From the NCBI RefSeq assembly GCF_002119805.1, contig NZ_CP021059.1:558001-622000 (forward strand): 64,000 nucleotides of DNA, written 5' to 3'. Shown piece after piece: positions 17,415 through 26,706 of this stretch. Source of the stretch: Macrococcoides canis. Its GTDB lineage: Bacteria > Bacillota > Bacilli > Staphylococcales > Staphylococcaceae. The notes beneath the pieces are model-generated. The model saw nothing but the letters and a program-made list of their open reading frames with translations. It was not told where the DNA came from and ran no database searches. How positions within the stretch are numbered: the first letter of the stretch is position 1; each line of letters opens with the position of its first letter. Both the position numbers and the translations under genes were made by a program.

Positions 17415-18071
17415 ATGGATATTGAGAATGTAATGCAAAAAATGGAAGACCAGTCTGAAATTATCAAGCTGGTTGAAGATTTTTCTTATTTATTTAAAGA
17501 ATATGAAATGGGCTTACTGGAACTAAAAAGTGATATAGAGATCATCGACTTAGAGTGGCAGGCAAAGTATGGGTATTCGCCATTTGAACATGTAAAGACA
17601 CGTATAAAGTCACCGATATCATTGCGTGATAAATTAAAGCGTAAAGAAATAGACTTTAATTTAGAGAGCATCCAAGAGAATATTTTCGATATTATCGGGG
17701 TAAGAATCGTGACTACATTTGAAGATGATGTCTATAAAATATATGATATTTTGAAAGGGCGTAATGATCTTCGCATTGTACGTGTGAAAGATTACATAAA
17801 AAATCCAAAACAAAGTGGCTATAAAAGTCTGCATCTGATTGTTGAAACGGAACTTGTACTATCTGAAGGTGTGAAATGGGTACCTGCTGAAATTCAGATT
17901 CGTACATTAGCGATGGATTTCTTTGCGTCTACTGAGCATAAGCTGCAGTACAAATATAATACGAAGAAATTAAATGACAGCATACGTCGTGAACTGAAAG
18001 AAGTCGCTGACGTCTCAAGTGAACTGGATCGTAAGATGACAGAAGTGCGCAATACGATATTATTAGACTAA
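17415..18071 (+). CDS. relP: Small alarmone synthetase, RelP/YwaC type
   Basis: 218 residues with only a (p)ppGpp synthetase domain; the HD hydrolase and C-terminal regulatory domains of Rel are absent. Characteristic pieces are FEHVKTRIKSPISLRDKLKRK (nucleotide binding), IFDIIGVRIVTTF, RIVRVKDYI, the SGYKSLHLIVE loop and AEIQIRTLAMDFFASTEHKLQYK. The wording is closer to RelP/YwaC than to RelQ/YjbM. These enzymes make ppGpp/pppGpp under envelope stress in related bacteria. It starts three bases after the LysR stop codon, an unusual link worth noting. Confidence 0.88.
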   Translation: MDIENVMQKMEDQSEIIKLVEDFSYLFKEYEMGLLELKSDIEIIDLEWQAKYGYSPFEHVKTRIKSPISLRDKLKRKEIDFNLESIQENIFDIIGVRIVTTFEDDVYKIYDILKGRNDLRIVRVKDYIKNPKQSGYKSLHLIVETELVLSEGVKWVPAEIQIRTLAMDFFASTEHKLQYKYNTKKLNDSIRRELKEVADVSSELDRKMTEVRNTILLD

Positions 18072-18106
18072 GAAAGTTGAGACACAAGTGGTCTCACAAG
18101 AAACCA

Positions 18107-18142
18107 AAAAAGATGACAGGAATATTTCCAGTCATCTTTTTA
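18107..18142 (+). terminator. Terminator after relP
   Basis: AAAAGATGAC plus AGGAA pairs (one mismatch) with TTCC-A-GTCATCTTTT, then TT. A smaller GAGAC/GTCTC hairpin lies at about 18079-18096. Confidence 0.75.
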
Positions 18143-18238
18143 AGTTTGCCTGATGCATAATTAAGTCACAGTTCTCACATAAAAAAATGATTTCATATAT
18201 AATAAAACAATATGAATCTAATGAAAAGAGTGTGTTCA

Positions 18239-19441
18239 ATGTTTCGAGATCTATTCACGATAAAAAACTATAAATTATTTCTTATCAATATGATTCTGCT
18301 CGGTATGGCTTTAGCGATTACAGTGCCTTTCTTTGTCCTGTATGCAACTCAGGAATTAGGTATGACACGTGGATTATATGGTGTTATGATGGCATTGTTC
18401 GCACTGGCAGGGTTTATGGTCAACACAATTGTTGCAAGGTTTTCTGATCGAGCGAACTTCAATCGTAAGTATATGATTATGTTTTCAGTAATGATGGCTG
18501 CGATTGCATTCAGTACGTACTTTTATATCGATAATCCTGTAGTGTTTATCATGATATACGTATTTTTCGGAGGAATGGGCGCGCCTGCGATGCCGCAGCT
18601 CTATGCATCGGCGCGAGAAAGTATCAATGCGTCGGCCTCAAGTAAGAATGCAGTGTTTGCCAATACATTACTGCGTTCTATGTTCAGCTTCGGCTTCTTG
18701 TTCGGACCGCTTGTTGGAACGGTATTGCTTAAGAAGTTCGGATTTGCTGGAATATTTGGTGGAACAATTCTGCTTTATATTATCGTACTATTGTCCTTCT
18801 TATTCTTTTACAAAGAGATCAAAGTAGAAAAACCAGCCTATAGTAAAGGTCACATTGAGCCTGTTGCACCAAATCTACTCAAAGATATGTACTTGCTTAT
18901 CCCGTTTCTTGCCTTTGTGTTCTTACACATTGGGCAGTGGATGTATACGCTCAACATGCCATTATTCGTAACAGAATTCTTAAACGCAGATGAATCGAAT
19001 GTTGGTTATCTAGCAAGTTTATGTGCAGGACTTGAAGTTCCGTTTATGATTATTCTAGGCATATTAGCAAGCAGATTTCAGACGCGTACATTATTGATGA
19101 TCGGTGCAGTATTTGGTGGAGCATACTATTTCTCGATCGGCGTATTTGACAGCGTGACAGCGATGCTCATCGGACAAATTGGTTTAGCATTCTTTCTAGC
19201 GATACTGTTAGGATTAGGGATCAGTTACTTTCAGGATATACTACCGGATTTTCCTGGATATGCATCGACATTATTTTCTAATGCGATGATTGCAGGTCAA
19301 TTACTCGGTAACTTGCTTGGTGGAGTGATGAGTGACGTTGTAGGACTGGGCAATGTATTTTATGTGTCTTCGTCATTTGTTTTGATTGCATTTATTTTAT
19401 TGATATTCACAAAACCTGTGAAGATGGAGGACTTAGCATGA
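18239..19441 (+). CDS. MFS exporter resembling sugar efflux (SET) proteins
   Basis: About 400 residues with 12 hydrophobic segments. The stretch APAMPQLYASARESIN, then the loop SKNAVFANTLLRSMFSFGFLFGP and the late GISYFQDILPDFPGYASTL match the layout of SetA/SetB-type sugar efflux transporters, which export sugars or glucosides. Other MFS drug exporters cannot be ruled out. The ATG at 18212 has no ribosome binding site, while AAAAGAG at 18224-18230 suits the ATG at 18239. Its stop overlaps the next gene (ATGA). Confidence 0.75.
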   Translation: MFRDLFTIKNYKLFLINMILLGMALAITVPFFVLYATQELGMTRGLYGVMMALFALAGFMVNTIVARFSDRANFNRKYMIMFSVMMAAIAFSTYFYIDNPVVFIMIYVFFGGMGAPAMPQLYASARESINASASSKNAVFANTLLRSMFSFGFLFGPLVGTVLLKKFGFAGIFGGTILLYIIVLLSFLFFYKEIKVEKPAYSKGHIEPVAPNLLKDMYLLIPFLAFVFLHIGQWMYTLNMPLFVTEFLNADESNVGYLASLCAGLEVPFMIILGILASRFQTRTLLMIGAVFGGAYYFSIGVFDSVTAMLIGQIGLAFFLAILLGLGISYFQDILPDFPGYASTLFSNAMIAGQLLGNLLGGVMSDVVGLGNVFYVSSSFVLIAFILLIFTKPVKMEDLA

Positions 19442-19920
19442 TGATCATATTATGGACGTTAGTCATTATCAGTTTTATCGCAGCATTCGCTGGACTTGTA
19501 GTACCAATGGTGCCAGGTGTGCTGTTAATGTGGGTAGGGTTTTTCATCTATCACTTTGGTATCAATAATTCAGAACTGACATGGTTCTTCTGGATTGCGA
19601 TGGCGATGCTTACCTTTATCACATTGATCAGTGATTATGTAGCCGGCAGTTACTTTGTGAAAAGATATGGTGGATCGAAAGCAGGAGAATTTACAGCAGC
19701 CATCGGTATGATTATCGGTAGCTTCCTATTTCCGCCGTTTGGCATCATCGTTGTACCATTTATAATGGTATTATTTGTTGAACTTTTTATTCAGAAAGAT
19801 ATTACGAAAGCATTTAATGCAAGCATCGGATCACTCTTTGGATTTTTGACAAGTACTGTTGCGAAGTTATTAATATTGATTATTATGGTCATCTGGTTCG
19901 TACTGGATGTAGTGATATAG
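19438..19920 (+). CDS. DUF456 membrane protein
   Basis: 160 residues with four hydrophobic segments and the small-residue loops GLVVPMVPGVLLMWVGF and DYVAGSYFVKRYGGSKAGEFTAAIG that define DUF456. Function unknown; the glycine-rich repeats resemble small transport or glycine-zipper-like proteins. It overlaps the MFS gene by four bases, so translation is coupled. A terminator begins at its stop codon. Confidence 0.85.
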   Translation: MMIILWTLVIISFIAAFAGLVVPMVPGVLLMWVGFFIYHFGINNSELTWFFWIAMAMLTFITLISDYVAGSYFVKRYGGSKAGEFTAAIGMIIGSFLFPPFGIIVVPFIMVLFVELFIQKDITKAFNASIGSLFGFLTSTVAKLLILIIMVIWFVLDVVI

Positions 19921-19947
19921 ACTGTGGTGTAGACCGCAGTCTTTTTT
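19920..19947 (+). terminator. Terminator of the MFS-DUF456 operon
   Basis: GACTGTGGT pairs with ACCGCAGTC (one G-U), then T6. Confidence 0.85.
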
Positions 19948-19968
19948 GTATAGGGATAAAGATGCGTG

Positions 19969-20189
19969 AAGTTGGCTCATAAAAATAAAACATGGGCCAA
20001 GATGAATACTAAAGCAGTAGAATTCTCTCCAAGTTGGCTCATAAAAATAAAACATGGGCCAAGATGAACACCAAAGCAGTAGAATCCTCTCCAAGTTGGC
20101 TCATAAAAATAAAACATGGGCCAAGATGAATACTAAAGCAGTAGAATTCTCTCCAAGTTGGCTCATAAAAATAAAACATGAGCCAACTT
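19969..20189. repeat. Tandem array of 62-bp hairpin repeats
   Basis: Three 62-bp units (19969-20030, 20031-20092, 20093-20154) are followed by a 35-bp partial unit. Each begins with AAGTTGGCTCAT, then a short A-rich stretch, then ATGGGCCAA, so each can form a stem of at least nine pairs. In the last partial unit the right arm reads ATGAGCCAACTT and the stem is a perfect 12 pairs. The rest of each unit (GATGAATACTAAAGCAGTAG and so on) differs by only a few bases between copies. Together with the terminator, the array occupies most of the 346-base gap; the remainder holds the DinB-like gene's promoter region. Confidence 0.92.
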
Positions 20190-20266
20190 ACTATAATCAA
20201 AATGTTTCATAAGCATCAATTGGTGGGATATAATAAATAACGATAATAAAACTAGGAGGAACACAT

Positions 20267-20740
20267 ATGTTTCGCAGCAAAAATGATTTTATTACCCAGT
20301 ATCGTCAGGAAGGTGAAACTACACTTGCCTGCATAAGAGAATTGACAGATGAATCCTTAAATCAAGCAGTGTCAGAACTAGATAGAACTTTAGGAGAGAT
20401 TACTTGGCATGTCGTTCAAAGCCTCGGTGGATTTGCAGATCGAGCGGGTATTTCAGTAGAGGGTGCAAACTTTAGCTCTCCTATGCCAGAAACGAAAGCA
20501 GAAATCTTAGAAGAAGCAGAAAAAATTATTAACAATACGTTAGCGGCCTACGAAGCAAGCCTGACAGATGAGAATTTGAATGATGATGTTGATTTCTTTG
20601 GTCACAATCTCGCTAAAGGTGCATTACTTTATTCAAATATTACACACTTGGCGCATCATAGAGGTCAGATGACAGTATTGATGAGACAAGCTGGTCTTAA
20701 AGTCCCTGGCATCTATGGACCATCACGAGACAGTGAATAA
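20267..20740 (+). CDS. DinB/YfiT-like four-helix metal protein
   Basis: 157 residues, all helical, with His in GEITWHVVQS and the C-terminal HLAHHRGQMTVLMRQAG; these are the three metal-binding histidines of the DinB superfamily. Members include thiol-dependent transferases such as those using bacillithiol. An induced-damage role was the original name only. A very good ribosome binding site (AGGAGGAACACAT) precedes the ATG. Single gene after a repeat array and before a terminator. Confidence 0.88.
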   Translation: MFRSKNDFITQYRQEGETTLACIRELTDESLNQAVSELDRTLGEITWHVVQSLGGFADRAGISVEGANFSSPMPETKAEILEEAEKIINNTLAAYEASLTDENLNDDVDFFGHNLAKGALLYSNITHLAHHRGQMTVLMRQAGLKVPGIYGPSRDSE

Positions 20741-20754
20741 TAAATAGTTTGTGC

Positions 20755-20786
20755 AAGCGGGCTGTTGTACAGCCTGCTTATTTTTT
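20755..20786 (+). terminator. Terminator of the DinB-like gene
   Basis: AAGCGGGCTGT pairs with ACAGCCTGCTT (one G-U), then a T-rich run. Confidence 0.85.
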
Positions 20787-20848
20787 GAATAAATTTAATA
20801 GTCCTGAATCGTTAATAGTGTTAAATATAAATATTGGAGTGGTTAGTT

Positions 20849-22885
20849 TTGGAGAATTTTATCGTAATATTAAGTTTAGTACTTGCAGTTATCATTTCCA
20901 CCGTCGTTCATTTTTATATCCCTAAAATACCACTCGCATTTATTCAAATAGGCATCGGGATGCTCATTTTTCTAACGCCTATCCCGCTGGATGTAGAGTT
21001 TGAGCCAGAACTCTTTTTAATCGGTATTATCGCACCGTTACTCTTTCTTGAAGGTTACAATGTTTCAAGACTATACATGATCAAATATTTAAAGCCGATT
21101 ATATTGATGGCATTAGGACTGGTGTTCACCACTGTCATCGGTCTTGGATATATTACGCATAGCATGATTTCATTTTTATCGATGGCAGCATGTTTTGCCC
21201 TCGCTGCGATTATTTGTCCAACAGACGCAGTGGCAGTTCAGGCGATTGCAGAAGATAAGAAGCTGCCTCGTGGACTGATGACGATACTTGAAGGAGAGTC
21301 TTTACTGAATGATGCAGCGGGGATATTAAGTTTTAATATCGCGATTGTTGCTTTAACAACTGGAGTATTTAGTGTCACTGGTTCGATTACGCAATTCTTT
21401 ATTTCTTCATTAGGTGGGTTAGTCGTTGGTCTGTTTATAGGTTTAATCTTTGTTCAGGTCAGAATTCTTCTGATTAGAAAAGGTTTTGAAAATGAATATA
21501 TCTATATATTAATCCAGCTGCTTACGCCTTTTGTCATCTACATGGCTGCTGAAAGTATTCACGTTTCAGGTATCATTGCAGCTGTCGTTGGCGGAATCAT
21601 CCATGGAATTGAACGAGATCGATTATCTCAGGCGACAACGCGACTGCAGCTTGGATATAACAATACTTGGGGTTTACTTTCTACTGTACTGAATGGTTTT
21701 GTCTTTACACTGCTAGGATATTTAATCCCGCAAGTTACACTTTCTTTGATTGAACATGATGAAAAAAGCATTTTTTCAACGATCATATATACGCTTGTAA
21801 TTGCATTACTTGTTTATATTTTCAGGTTTATCTGGGTATTTGTACTATATAATAAGTTTTATATACCAGAAAGTCGTTTCGAAAGAGTGCTGAAGCATGA
21901 AGATGTTGATAAATATGATATTAGACCAAATCGCTTTAAGTATGCATTGATTGCTACAGTATGTGGTGTGCATGGTACAATCTCTATGGCCATAGCATTG
22001 ACGATACCTGCAGAGATTATGAACGGAGAGTATTTTAACTACCGCGATAATTTACTATTTATCACAGCAGGTGTCGTTGTCATCAGTTTAGTTGTTGCAC
22101 AAATCTTCTTACCGTTATTAACACCAAAAGCAGAAGACGATAGCGTAGATTCTCATCTTGATTTCAGAGAAGCATACATATTGATCAAAGAATTTGGGAT
22201 GAAATATATTCATAAACAAACAACACCTGAAAACAGTATGATTGCAGGGAATCTCATACGTCAATATACGATGCAGGTCGGATTTTATAGTGAAGTCAAT
22301 GACAGAGATTATAATCCGAAAGAGTTCGATAGGCTGCATACCATTGCGCTGGAAACTGAGATGAAGACGCTTGATGAACTAGTAGAAAATGATGAGATTA
22401 CACAAAGTGCATTCAACAACTACGTTCAGTATATCGAAAGAACGAAGATATTCGCCTCGACTAGTTTCTTCAGAAGAATACTGTTCTTAATTCGCATGCA
22501 TGGTAAGCGAAAAGCATTTGAAAATAGGTTGAATCAGTCGAGCTCGCTCTCACTAAAAAATAGTCTGTTAGAAATTCAAAAAATTGCATCACGTGTACAC
22601 TATAACGTTGTGCAACGATTGTCTGAAGAAGTGAGCAGAAATAATCGAATAGAGGTTGCACTTGTGTCAGATAATTATTTGAACCGTGTCAATCAGATCA
22701 AGCGAAATGCCACAAATGAAACGATTGATGATGATGAAACGTTGTTTGCACTTGATGTACTAGCAGTTGAAAAAGACATGGTAGCAAAGCTCGTGAAAAA
22801 AGGTAAGGTCAGTCGTGAAGTAGCTGTAGAGTTACGACAAGCGCTGAATTATGATGAGATGATGCTATTAGATACGGAAGATTAG
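20849..22885 (+). CDS. CPA1-family Na+(K+)/H+ antiporter
   Basis: About 678 residues. The first ~420 form 12 or so membrane helices of the NhaP/CPA1 type, with the catalytic CPTDAVAVQAI and the EGESLLNDAAGIL helices. A ~250-residue cytoplasmic tail of charged helices follows and may be regulatory. It exchanges sodium or potassium for protons. The TTG at 20834 has no ribosome binding site; GGAGTGG at 20836-20842 fits the TTG at 20849. A perfect 20-bp terminator follows. Confidence 0.9.
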   Translation: MENFIVILSLVLAVIISTVVHFYIPKIPLAFIQIGIGMLIFLTPIPLDVEFEPELFLIGIIAPLLFLEGYNVSRLYMIKYLKPIILMALGLVFTTVIGLGYITHSMISFLSMAACFALAAIICPTDAVAVQAIAEDKKLPRGLMTILEGESLLNDAAGILSFNIAIVALTTGVFSVTGSITQFFISSLGGLVVGLFIGLIFVQVRILLIRKGFENEYIYILIQLLTPFVIYMAAESIHVSGIIAAVVGGIIHGIERDRLSQATTRLQLGYNNTWGLLSTVLNGFVFTLLGYLIPQVTLSLIEHDEKSIFSTIIYTLVIALLVYIFRFIWVFVLYNKFYIPESRFERVLKHEDVDKYDIRPNRFKYALIATVCGVHGTISMAIALTIPAEIMNGEYFNYRDNLLFITAGVVVISLVVAQIFLPLLTPKAEDDSVDSHLDFREAYILIKEFGMKYIHKQTTPENSMIAGNLIRQYTMQVGFYSEVNDRDYNPKEFDRLHTIALETEMKTLDELVENDEITQSAFNNYVQYIERTKIFASTSFFRRILFLIRMHGKRKAFENRLNQSSSLSLKNSLLEIQKIASRVHYNVVQRLSEEVSRNNRIEVALVSDNYLNRVNQIKRNATNETIDDDETLFALDVLAVEKDMVAKLVKKGKVSREVAVELRQALNYDEMMLLDTED

Positions 22886-22907
22886 ATTTAAAGCAACGTA
22901 TGAATTT

Positions 22908-22960
22908 AAATAAGAAGGAAGCCTGAAAAAATATCAATTCAGGCTTCCTTCTTATTTATC
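22908..22960. terminator. Bidirectional terminator (antiporter / pflA)
   Basis: A 20-bp perfect inverted repeat (22908-22927 and 22938-22957) with a ten-base loop separates two convergent genes; it starts AAATAAGAAGG on the left. Confidence 0.92.
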
Positions 22961-22972
22961 TTAATAAAAGTA

Positions 22973-23728
22973 TCACGCATTCAGGGGAGTTTTTCCTTTG
23001 AAATCAACATATTCATATGCAAGGTTTACAGCATCATCACTTGGGGGTTCTACGCCTTCTAATGGATATTTAATACCAAGTGCTTCCCACTTATGAACAC
23101 CAAGCTGGTGGTACGGGAGGATTTCGAATTTTTCAACGTTTTCTAAACTATTGATGAACTGACCAAGCTTGATGAGATCTTCTTTATCATCGGTAACACC
23201 TGGTACGAGCACATGTCTGATCCATACAGGCTGTTTTCTATCTGATAACATACGGGCAAATTTTAATATATGGGTATTGGGTTTTCCGGTTAAACTTAAA
23301 TGTTTCTCATTATCGATATGTTTAATATCAAGTAAGAATAAATCTGTATTTTCCTGTACTGGATTAAAGTGATTCATGAAAGCAGGTGATTCATTAAAAC
23401 ATCCTGCTGAAGTATCGATACAAGTATGGATACCTTCTTCCTTTAATCGCTTAAATAATTGTTCTATAAACGGTAACTGGAGCAGCGGCTCTCCGCCACT
23501 GATCGTTACGCCACCGCCTGATGCATTGAAGTAGGGGAGATAAGGAACAATTTCTTCAACCATTTCTTCTGCTGTCACTTCACGTGATGGCGTACCAATT
23601 TCCCAAGTATCAGGATTGTGACAGAACTGACAGCGCAGCAGGCATCCTTGTGTAAATAAGATGTAGCGTAACCCTGGTCCGTCAACTGTTCCTAAACTTT
23701 CGATTGAATGAATATGTCCTTTTATCAT
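22973..23728 (-). CDS. pflA: Pyruvate formate-lyase activating enzyme PflA
   Basis: 251 residues, radical SAM protein with the cluster motif [14 protein letters not shown] (Cys-x3-Cys-x2-Cys) near residue 30 and [13 protein letters not shown]. It uses S-adenosylmethionine to place a glycyl radical on PflB under anaerobic conditions. It lies 40 bases downstream of pflB on the same strand, so the two form an operon. Length and motifs are standard. Confidence 0.96.
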   Translation of the reverse strand: MIKGHIHSIESLGTVDGPGLRYILFTQGCLLRCQFCHNPDTWEIGTPSREVTAEEMVEEIVPYLPYFNASGGGVTISGGEPLLQLPFIEQLFKRLKEEGIHTCIDTSAGCFNESPAFMNHFNPVQENTDLFLLDIKHIDNEKHLSLTGKPNTHILKFARMLSDRKQPVWIRHVLVPGVTDDKEDLIKLGQFINSLENVEKFEILPYHQLGVHKWEALGIKYPLEGVEPPSDDAVNLAYEYVDFKGKTPLNA

Positions 23729-23768
23729 AATAATCCCCGTCCTTCATAATACTATTCCTACATTATCA

Positions 23769-26018
23769 TTACATTTTTTCGTGGAATGTTCTAGAAATAA
23801 CATCTAGTTGCTGTTCACGTGTTAATTTAATGAAGTTTACTGCATATCCTGATACACGGATTGTAAGCTGTGGATATTCTTCTGGATGTTCCATTGCATC
23901 AAGTAAAGTTTCTCTGTTAAATACGTTAATATTTAAATGATGACCGTGCTGCATCGCATATCCATCCAACACTGCAACTAAGTTAGATTGCTGTGCATCG
24001 TCTTCTTTACCTAAAGATTTTGGTACGATTGAGAAGGTGTTAGAAATACCATCTTTACAGCAGTCATAAGGTAATTTCGCTACTGATGATAATGATGCAA
24101 GTGCACCTTTAGTATCACGACCATGCATTGGGTTCGCACCAGGCGCGAAAGGTTCTCCTGCTTTACGTCCATCAGGTGTGTTACCAGTTTTCTTACCATA
24201 TACTACATTTGAAGTGATTGTTAATACACTCATTGTATGTTCTGAATCACGATAAGTTTTATGTTTGCGAAGCTTCGCCATAAATGATTCTACAAGTTCA
24301 ACTGCGATATCATCCACACGTGGATCGTTGTTACCGTATTGAGGGAATTCACCTTCAGTTTCGAAGTCGACAACGAGTCCGTTTTCGTCTCTGATTGTTT
24401 TTACTTTCGCGTATTTAATGGCTGATAAAGAGTCAGCTGCAACTGAAAGACCAGCGATACCTGTAGCCATCGTACGAATGATCTCAGTATCATGTAATGC
24501 CATTTCAATTCTTTCATAGCTATATTTATCATGCATGTAGTGAATCACATTTAATGAGTTGATATATACGCCTGCTAACCATTCCATCATCTGATCGAAT
24601 TGTTTATATACAGTATCATAATCTAAGATTTCATCAGTAATTGGTGCAAAGTTTGGACCTACTTGAGCGCCAGACTTTTCATCAACCCCACCATTAATAG
24701 CGTATAACAATGTTTTAGCTAAGTTCGCACGCGCACCGAAGAACTGCATTTGTTTACCAATCTTCATCGCTGATACACAGCAGGCGATACCGTAGTCATC
24801 TCCGTAGCTTTCACGCATTAAATCGTCATTTTCATATTGAATTGAGCTTGTTTTAATACTCATCTTTGCACAATATTTCTTGAAGTTCTCAGGTAAGCGT
24901 GTAGACCAAAGTACTGTTAAGTTTGGTTCTGGTGCTGGACCTAAGTTATCTAACGAATGTAAGAAGCGGAATGAGCTTTTCGTTACAAGTGGTCGGCCAT
25001 CGATACCAACCCCACCGATAGACTCTGTTACCCAAGTTGGATCTCCAGAGAATAACTCATTGTAGTCAGGTGTACGTGCAAATTTGACTAAACGTAACTT
25101 CATAATGAAGTGGTCGATAATTTCCTGAACTTCCATCTCAGTGATAGTACCTGCTTTTAAGTCACGCTCAGCGTAAATATCTAAGAATGTAGATACACGA
25201 CCTAAACTCATTGCTGCACCGTTTTGTTCTTTAATAGCTGCAAGATATGCAAGATAAGTCCATTGAACAGCTTCTTTGAAGTTCTCAGCTGGACGACTTA
25301 AATCAAATCCGTATATATCACCTAACTGTTTTAATTCGTTTAAAGCACGGTACTGTTCAGATACTTCTTCACGTAAACGAATAATATCTTCGCTCATCAC
25401 ACTAGATAAGTTATGGAAATCTTTATGCTTTTCTTTCATTAAGAAATCCACACCGTATAAAGCAACACGACGGTAGTCACCGATAATGCGACCACGACCA
25501 TAAGCATCAGGAAGACCAGTGATAACACCGGCTTTACGGCAAGCTAGCATTTCTTTAGAATAAGCATCGAATACTCCCTGGTTATGTGTCTTACGGTAAT
25601 CTGTAAAGATACGTTCAGTTTCAGCATCTAACTCATAACCATACGATTCACAAGCCGCTTTCGCCATACGAATACCACCGAACGGCTGCATTGAACGTTT
25701 GAAAGGCTTTTCGGTTTGAACCCCAACGATTGTTTCCAGATCTTTGTCTAAATATCCGGCATCATGTGAAGTGATCGTAGATACGACTTTCGTATCCATA
25801 TCCCACATACCACCACGTTCACGTTCTTCTTTTGATAACTGCATCACTTGTTCCCAAAGTTTTTTCGTTGCTTCAGTAGGACCTGCCAAGAATTCATCTT
25901 TACCTTCAAAAAGTGTGTAGTTCAGTTGAATGAATTCACGTACATCGACACGTTTATTCCATTTACCAGATTTGAACCCTTCCCAAGCATTTGTTCTTTT
26001 TGTCTCTTCTTTAAACAT
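23769..26018 (-). CDS. pflB: Formate acetyltransferase (pyruvate formate-lyase) PflB
   Basis: 749 residues. The active-site pair Cys-Cys is in [11 protein letters not shown], and the radical glycine is Gly724 in RVSGYAVNF near the C-terminus. It cleaves pyruvate with CoA to acetyl-CoA and formate in anaerobic mixed-acid fermentation, and needs PflA. Upstream are a Rex-like and a cre-like site, which fits redox and carbon control. The start [15 protein letters not shown] has an AGGG-type ribosome binding site a few bases before it. Confidence 0.97.
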   Translation of the reverse strand: MFKEETKRTNAWEGFKSGKWNKRVDVREFIQLNYTLFEGKDEFLAGPTEATKKLWEQVMQLSKEERERGGMWDMDTKVVSTITSHDAGYLDKDLETIVGVQTEKPFKRSMQPFGGIRMAKAACESYGYELDAETERIFTDYRKTHNQGVFDAYSKEMLACRKAGVITGLPDAYGRGRIIGDYRRVALYGVDFLMKEKHKDFHNLSSVMSEDIIRLREEVSEQYRALNELKQLGDIYGFDLSRPAENFKEAVQWTYLAYLAAIKEQNGAAMSLGRVSTFLDIYAERDLKAGTITEMEVQEIIDHFIMKLRLVKFARTPDYNELFSGDPTWVTESIGGVGIDGRPLVTKSSFRFLHSLDNLGPAPEPNLTVLWSTRLPENFKKYCAKMSIKTSSIQYENDDLMRESYGDDYGIACCVSAMKIGKQMQFFGARANLAKTLLYAINGGVDEKSGAQVGPNFAPITDEILDYDTVYKQFDQMMEWLAGVYINSLNVIHYMHDKYSYERIEMALHDTEIIRTMATGIAGLSVAADSLSAIKYAKVKTIRDENGLVVDFETEGEFPQYGNNDPRVDDIAVELVESFMAKLRKHKTYRDSEHTMSVLTITSNVVYGKKTGNTPDGRKAGEPFAPGANPMHGRDTKGALASLSSVAKLPYDCCKDGISNTFSIVPKSLGKEDDAQQSNLVAVLDGYAMQHGHHLNINVFNRETLLDAMEHPEEYPQLTIRVSGYAVNFIKLTREQQLDVISRTFHEKM

Positions 26019-26075
26019 ATAAATCCCTCCAGATTTTTTTGTTCATCAATTCACATACTTAGTATAACAAGAATT

Positions 26076-26093
26076 ACGTGAAAAGTATCACAA
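26076..26093 (-). promoter_or_regulatory. Candidate Rex operator upstream of pflB
   Basis: On the minus strand the 18 bases read TTGTGA-TACTTT-TCACGT, matching the Rex consensus TTGTGA-N6-TCACAA in ten of the twelve fixed positions. Rex represses anaerobic genes until NADH rises, and pfl genes are known Rex targets in staphylococci. The site lies 58 bases before the pflB start. Confidence 0.65.
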
Positions 26094-26098
26094 AAATA

Positions 26099-26112
26099 TG
26101 AAAACGTTTAAA
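26099..26112 (-). promoter_or_regulatory. Candidate cre (CcpA) site upstream of pflB
   Basis: TGAAAACGTTTAAA fits the cre consensus TGWNANCGNTNWCA with one mismatch and sits next to the Rex-like site. CcpA control of pflBA is known in Firmicutes; its use here is inferred. Confidence 0.5.
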
Positions 26113-26265
26113 AAATTTAAAAACCTTATATATCAGTACTTTGACTGTAATGATACAGTTGAAAAAGAGAAGGAATTTTATATAACAGATTAAATGTTTT
26201 ATTCTTTTTACTATAAAAAGTAGTTTTAAAAAATAAATACATGTACAATAATTAAGGTGATAACA

Positions 26266-26706
26266 ATGAAAGAAATAACAAGTGATGATCCATTGATTGC
26301 ACAAATTGCATACATACATGAACATATGCCAGAATCTTATGATACGCACTATGAAACTTCTGAAATTGAAGTGATGCTTAGAGCAGAATCTATCCGCCTG
26401 CTAATGCAGCATAACAACGATCGCATCATCGTAATCGAAGATGCGCAGCTCAAAGCATTTATCTGGTTTAATATCGGAGAAAAGACACATATCAAGTCAT
26501 TATATGTCAAGCCGGATGAACGCGGAAAAGGTTATGCACGCACACTTAAACGATATGTAGAGAAATTATCGGCATGTGAAGGTATCACTTACATATATGG
26601 ACATGTCGATAAGAACAATCACGCAATGAGAAAACTTAACGATACGCTCGGCTATAGAGCAGATGATAAATTGATGTATAAACATATAGAGGTGCCAAAT
26701 GATTAG
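26266..26706 (+). CDS. GNAT family N-acetyltransferase
   Basis: About 146 residues. The acetyl-CoA binding segment KSLYVKPDERGKGYARTLKRYVEKL (motif A, with R/Q-x2-G-x-G/A pattern) and the later MRKLNDTLGYR are clear GNAT features. The substrate is unknown. A GTG at 26257 would overlap the AAGGTG ribosome binding site, so the ATG at 26266 is chosen. It overlaps the corA start by eight bases, so the two are co-expressed. Confidence 0.85.
   Translation: MKEITSDDPLIAQIAYIHEHMPESYDTHYETSEIEVMLRAESIRLLMQHNNDRIIVIEDAQLKAFIWFNIGEKTHIKSLYVKPDERGKGYARTLKRYVEKLSACEGITYIYGHVDKNNHAMRKLNDTLGYRADDKLMYKHIEVPND

Noticed and set aside
20834-20848. Earlier TTG start for the CPA1 antiporter
   Set aside because: No ribosome binding site upstream of it; GGAGTGG fits the TTG at 20849.
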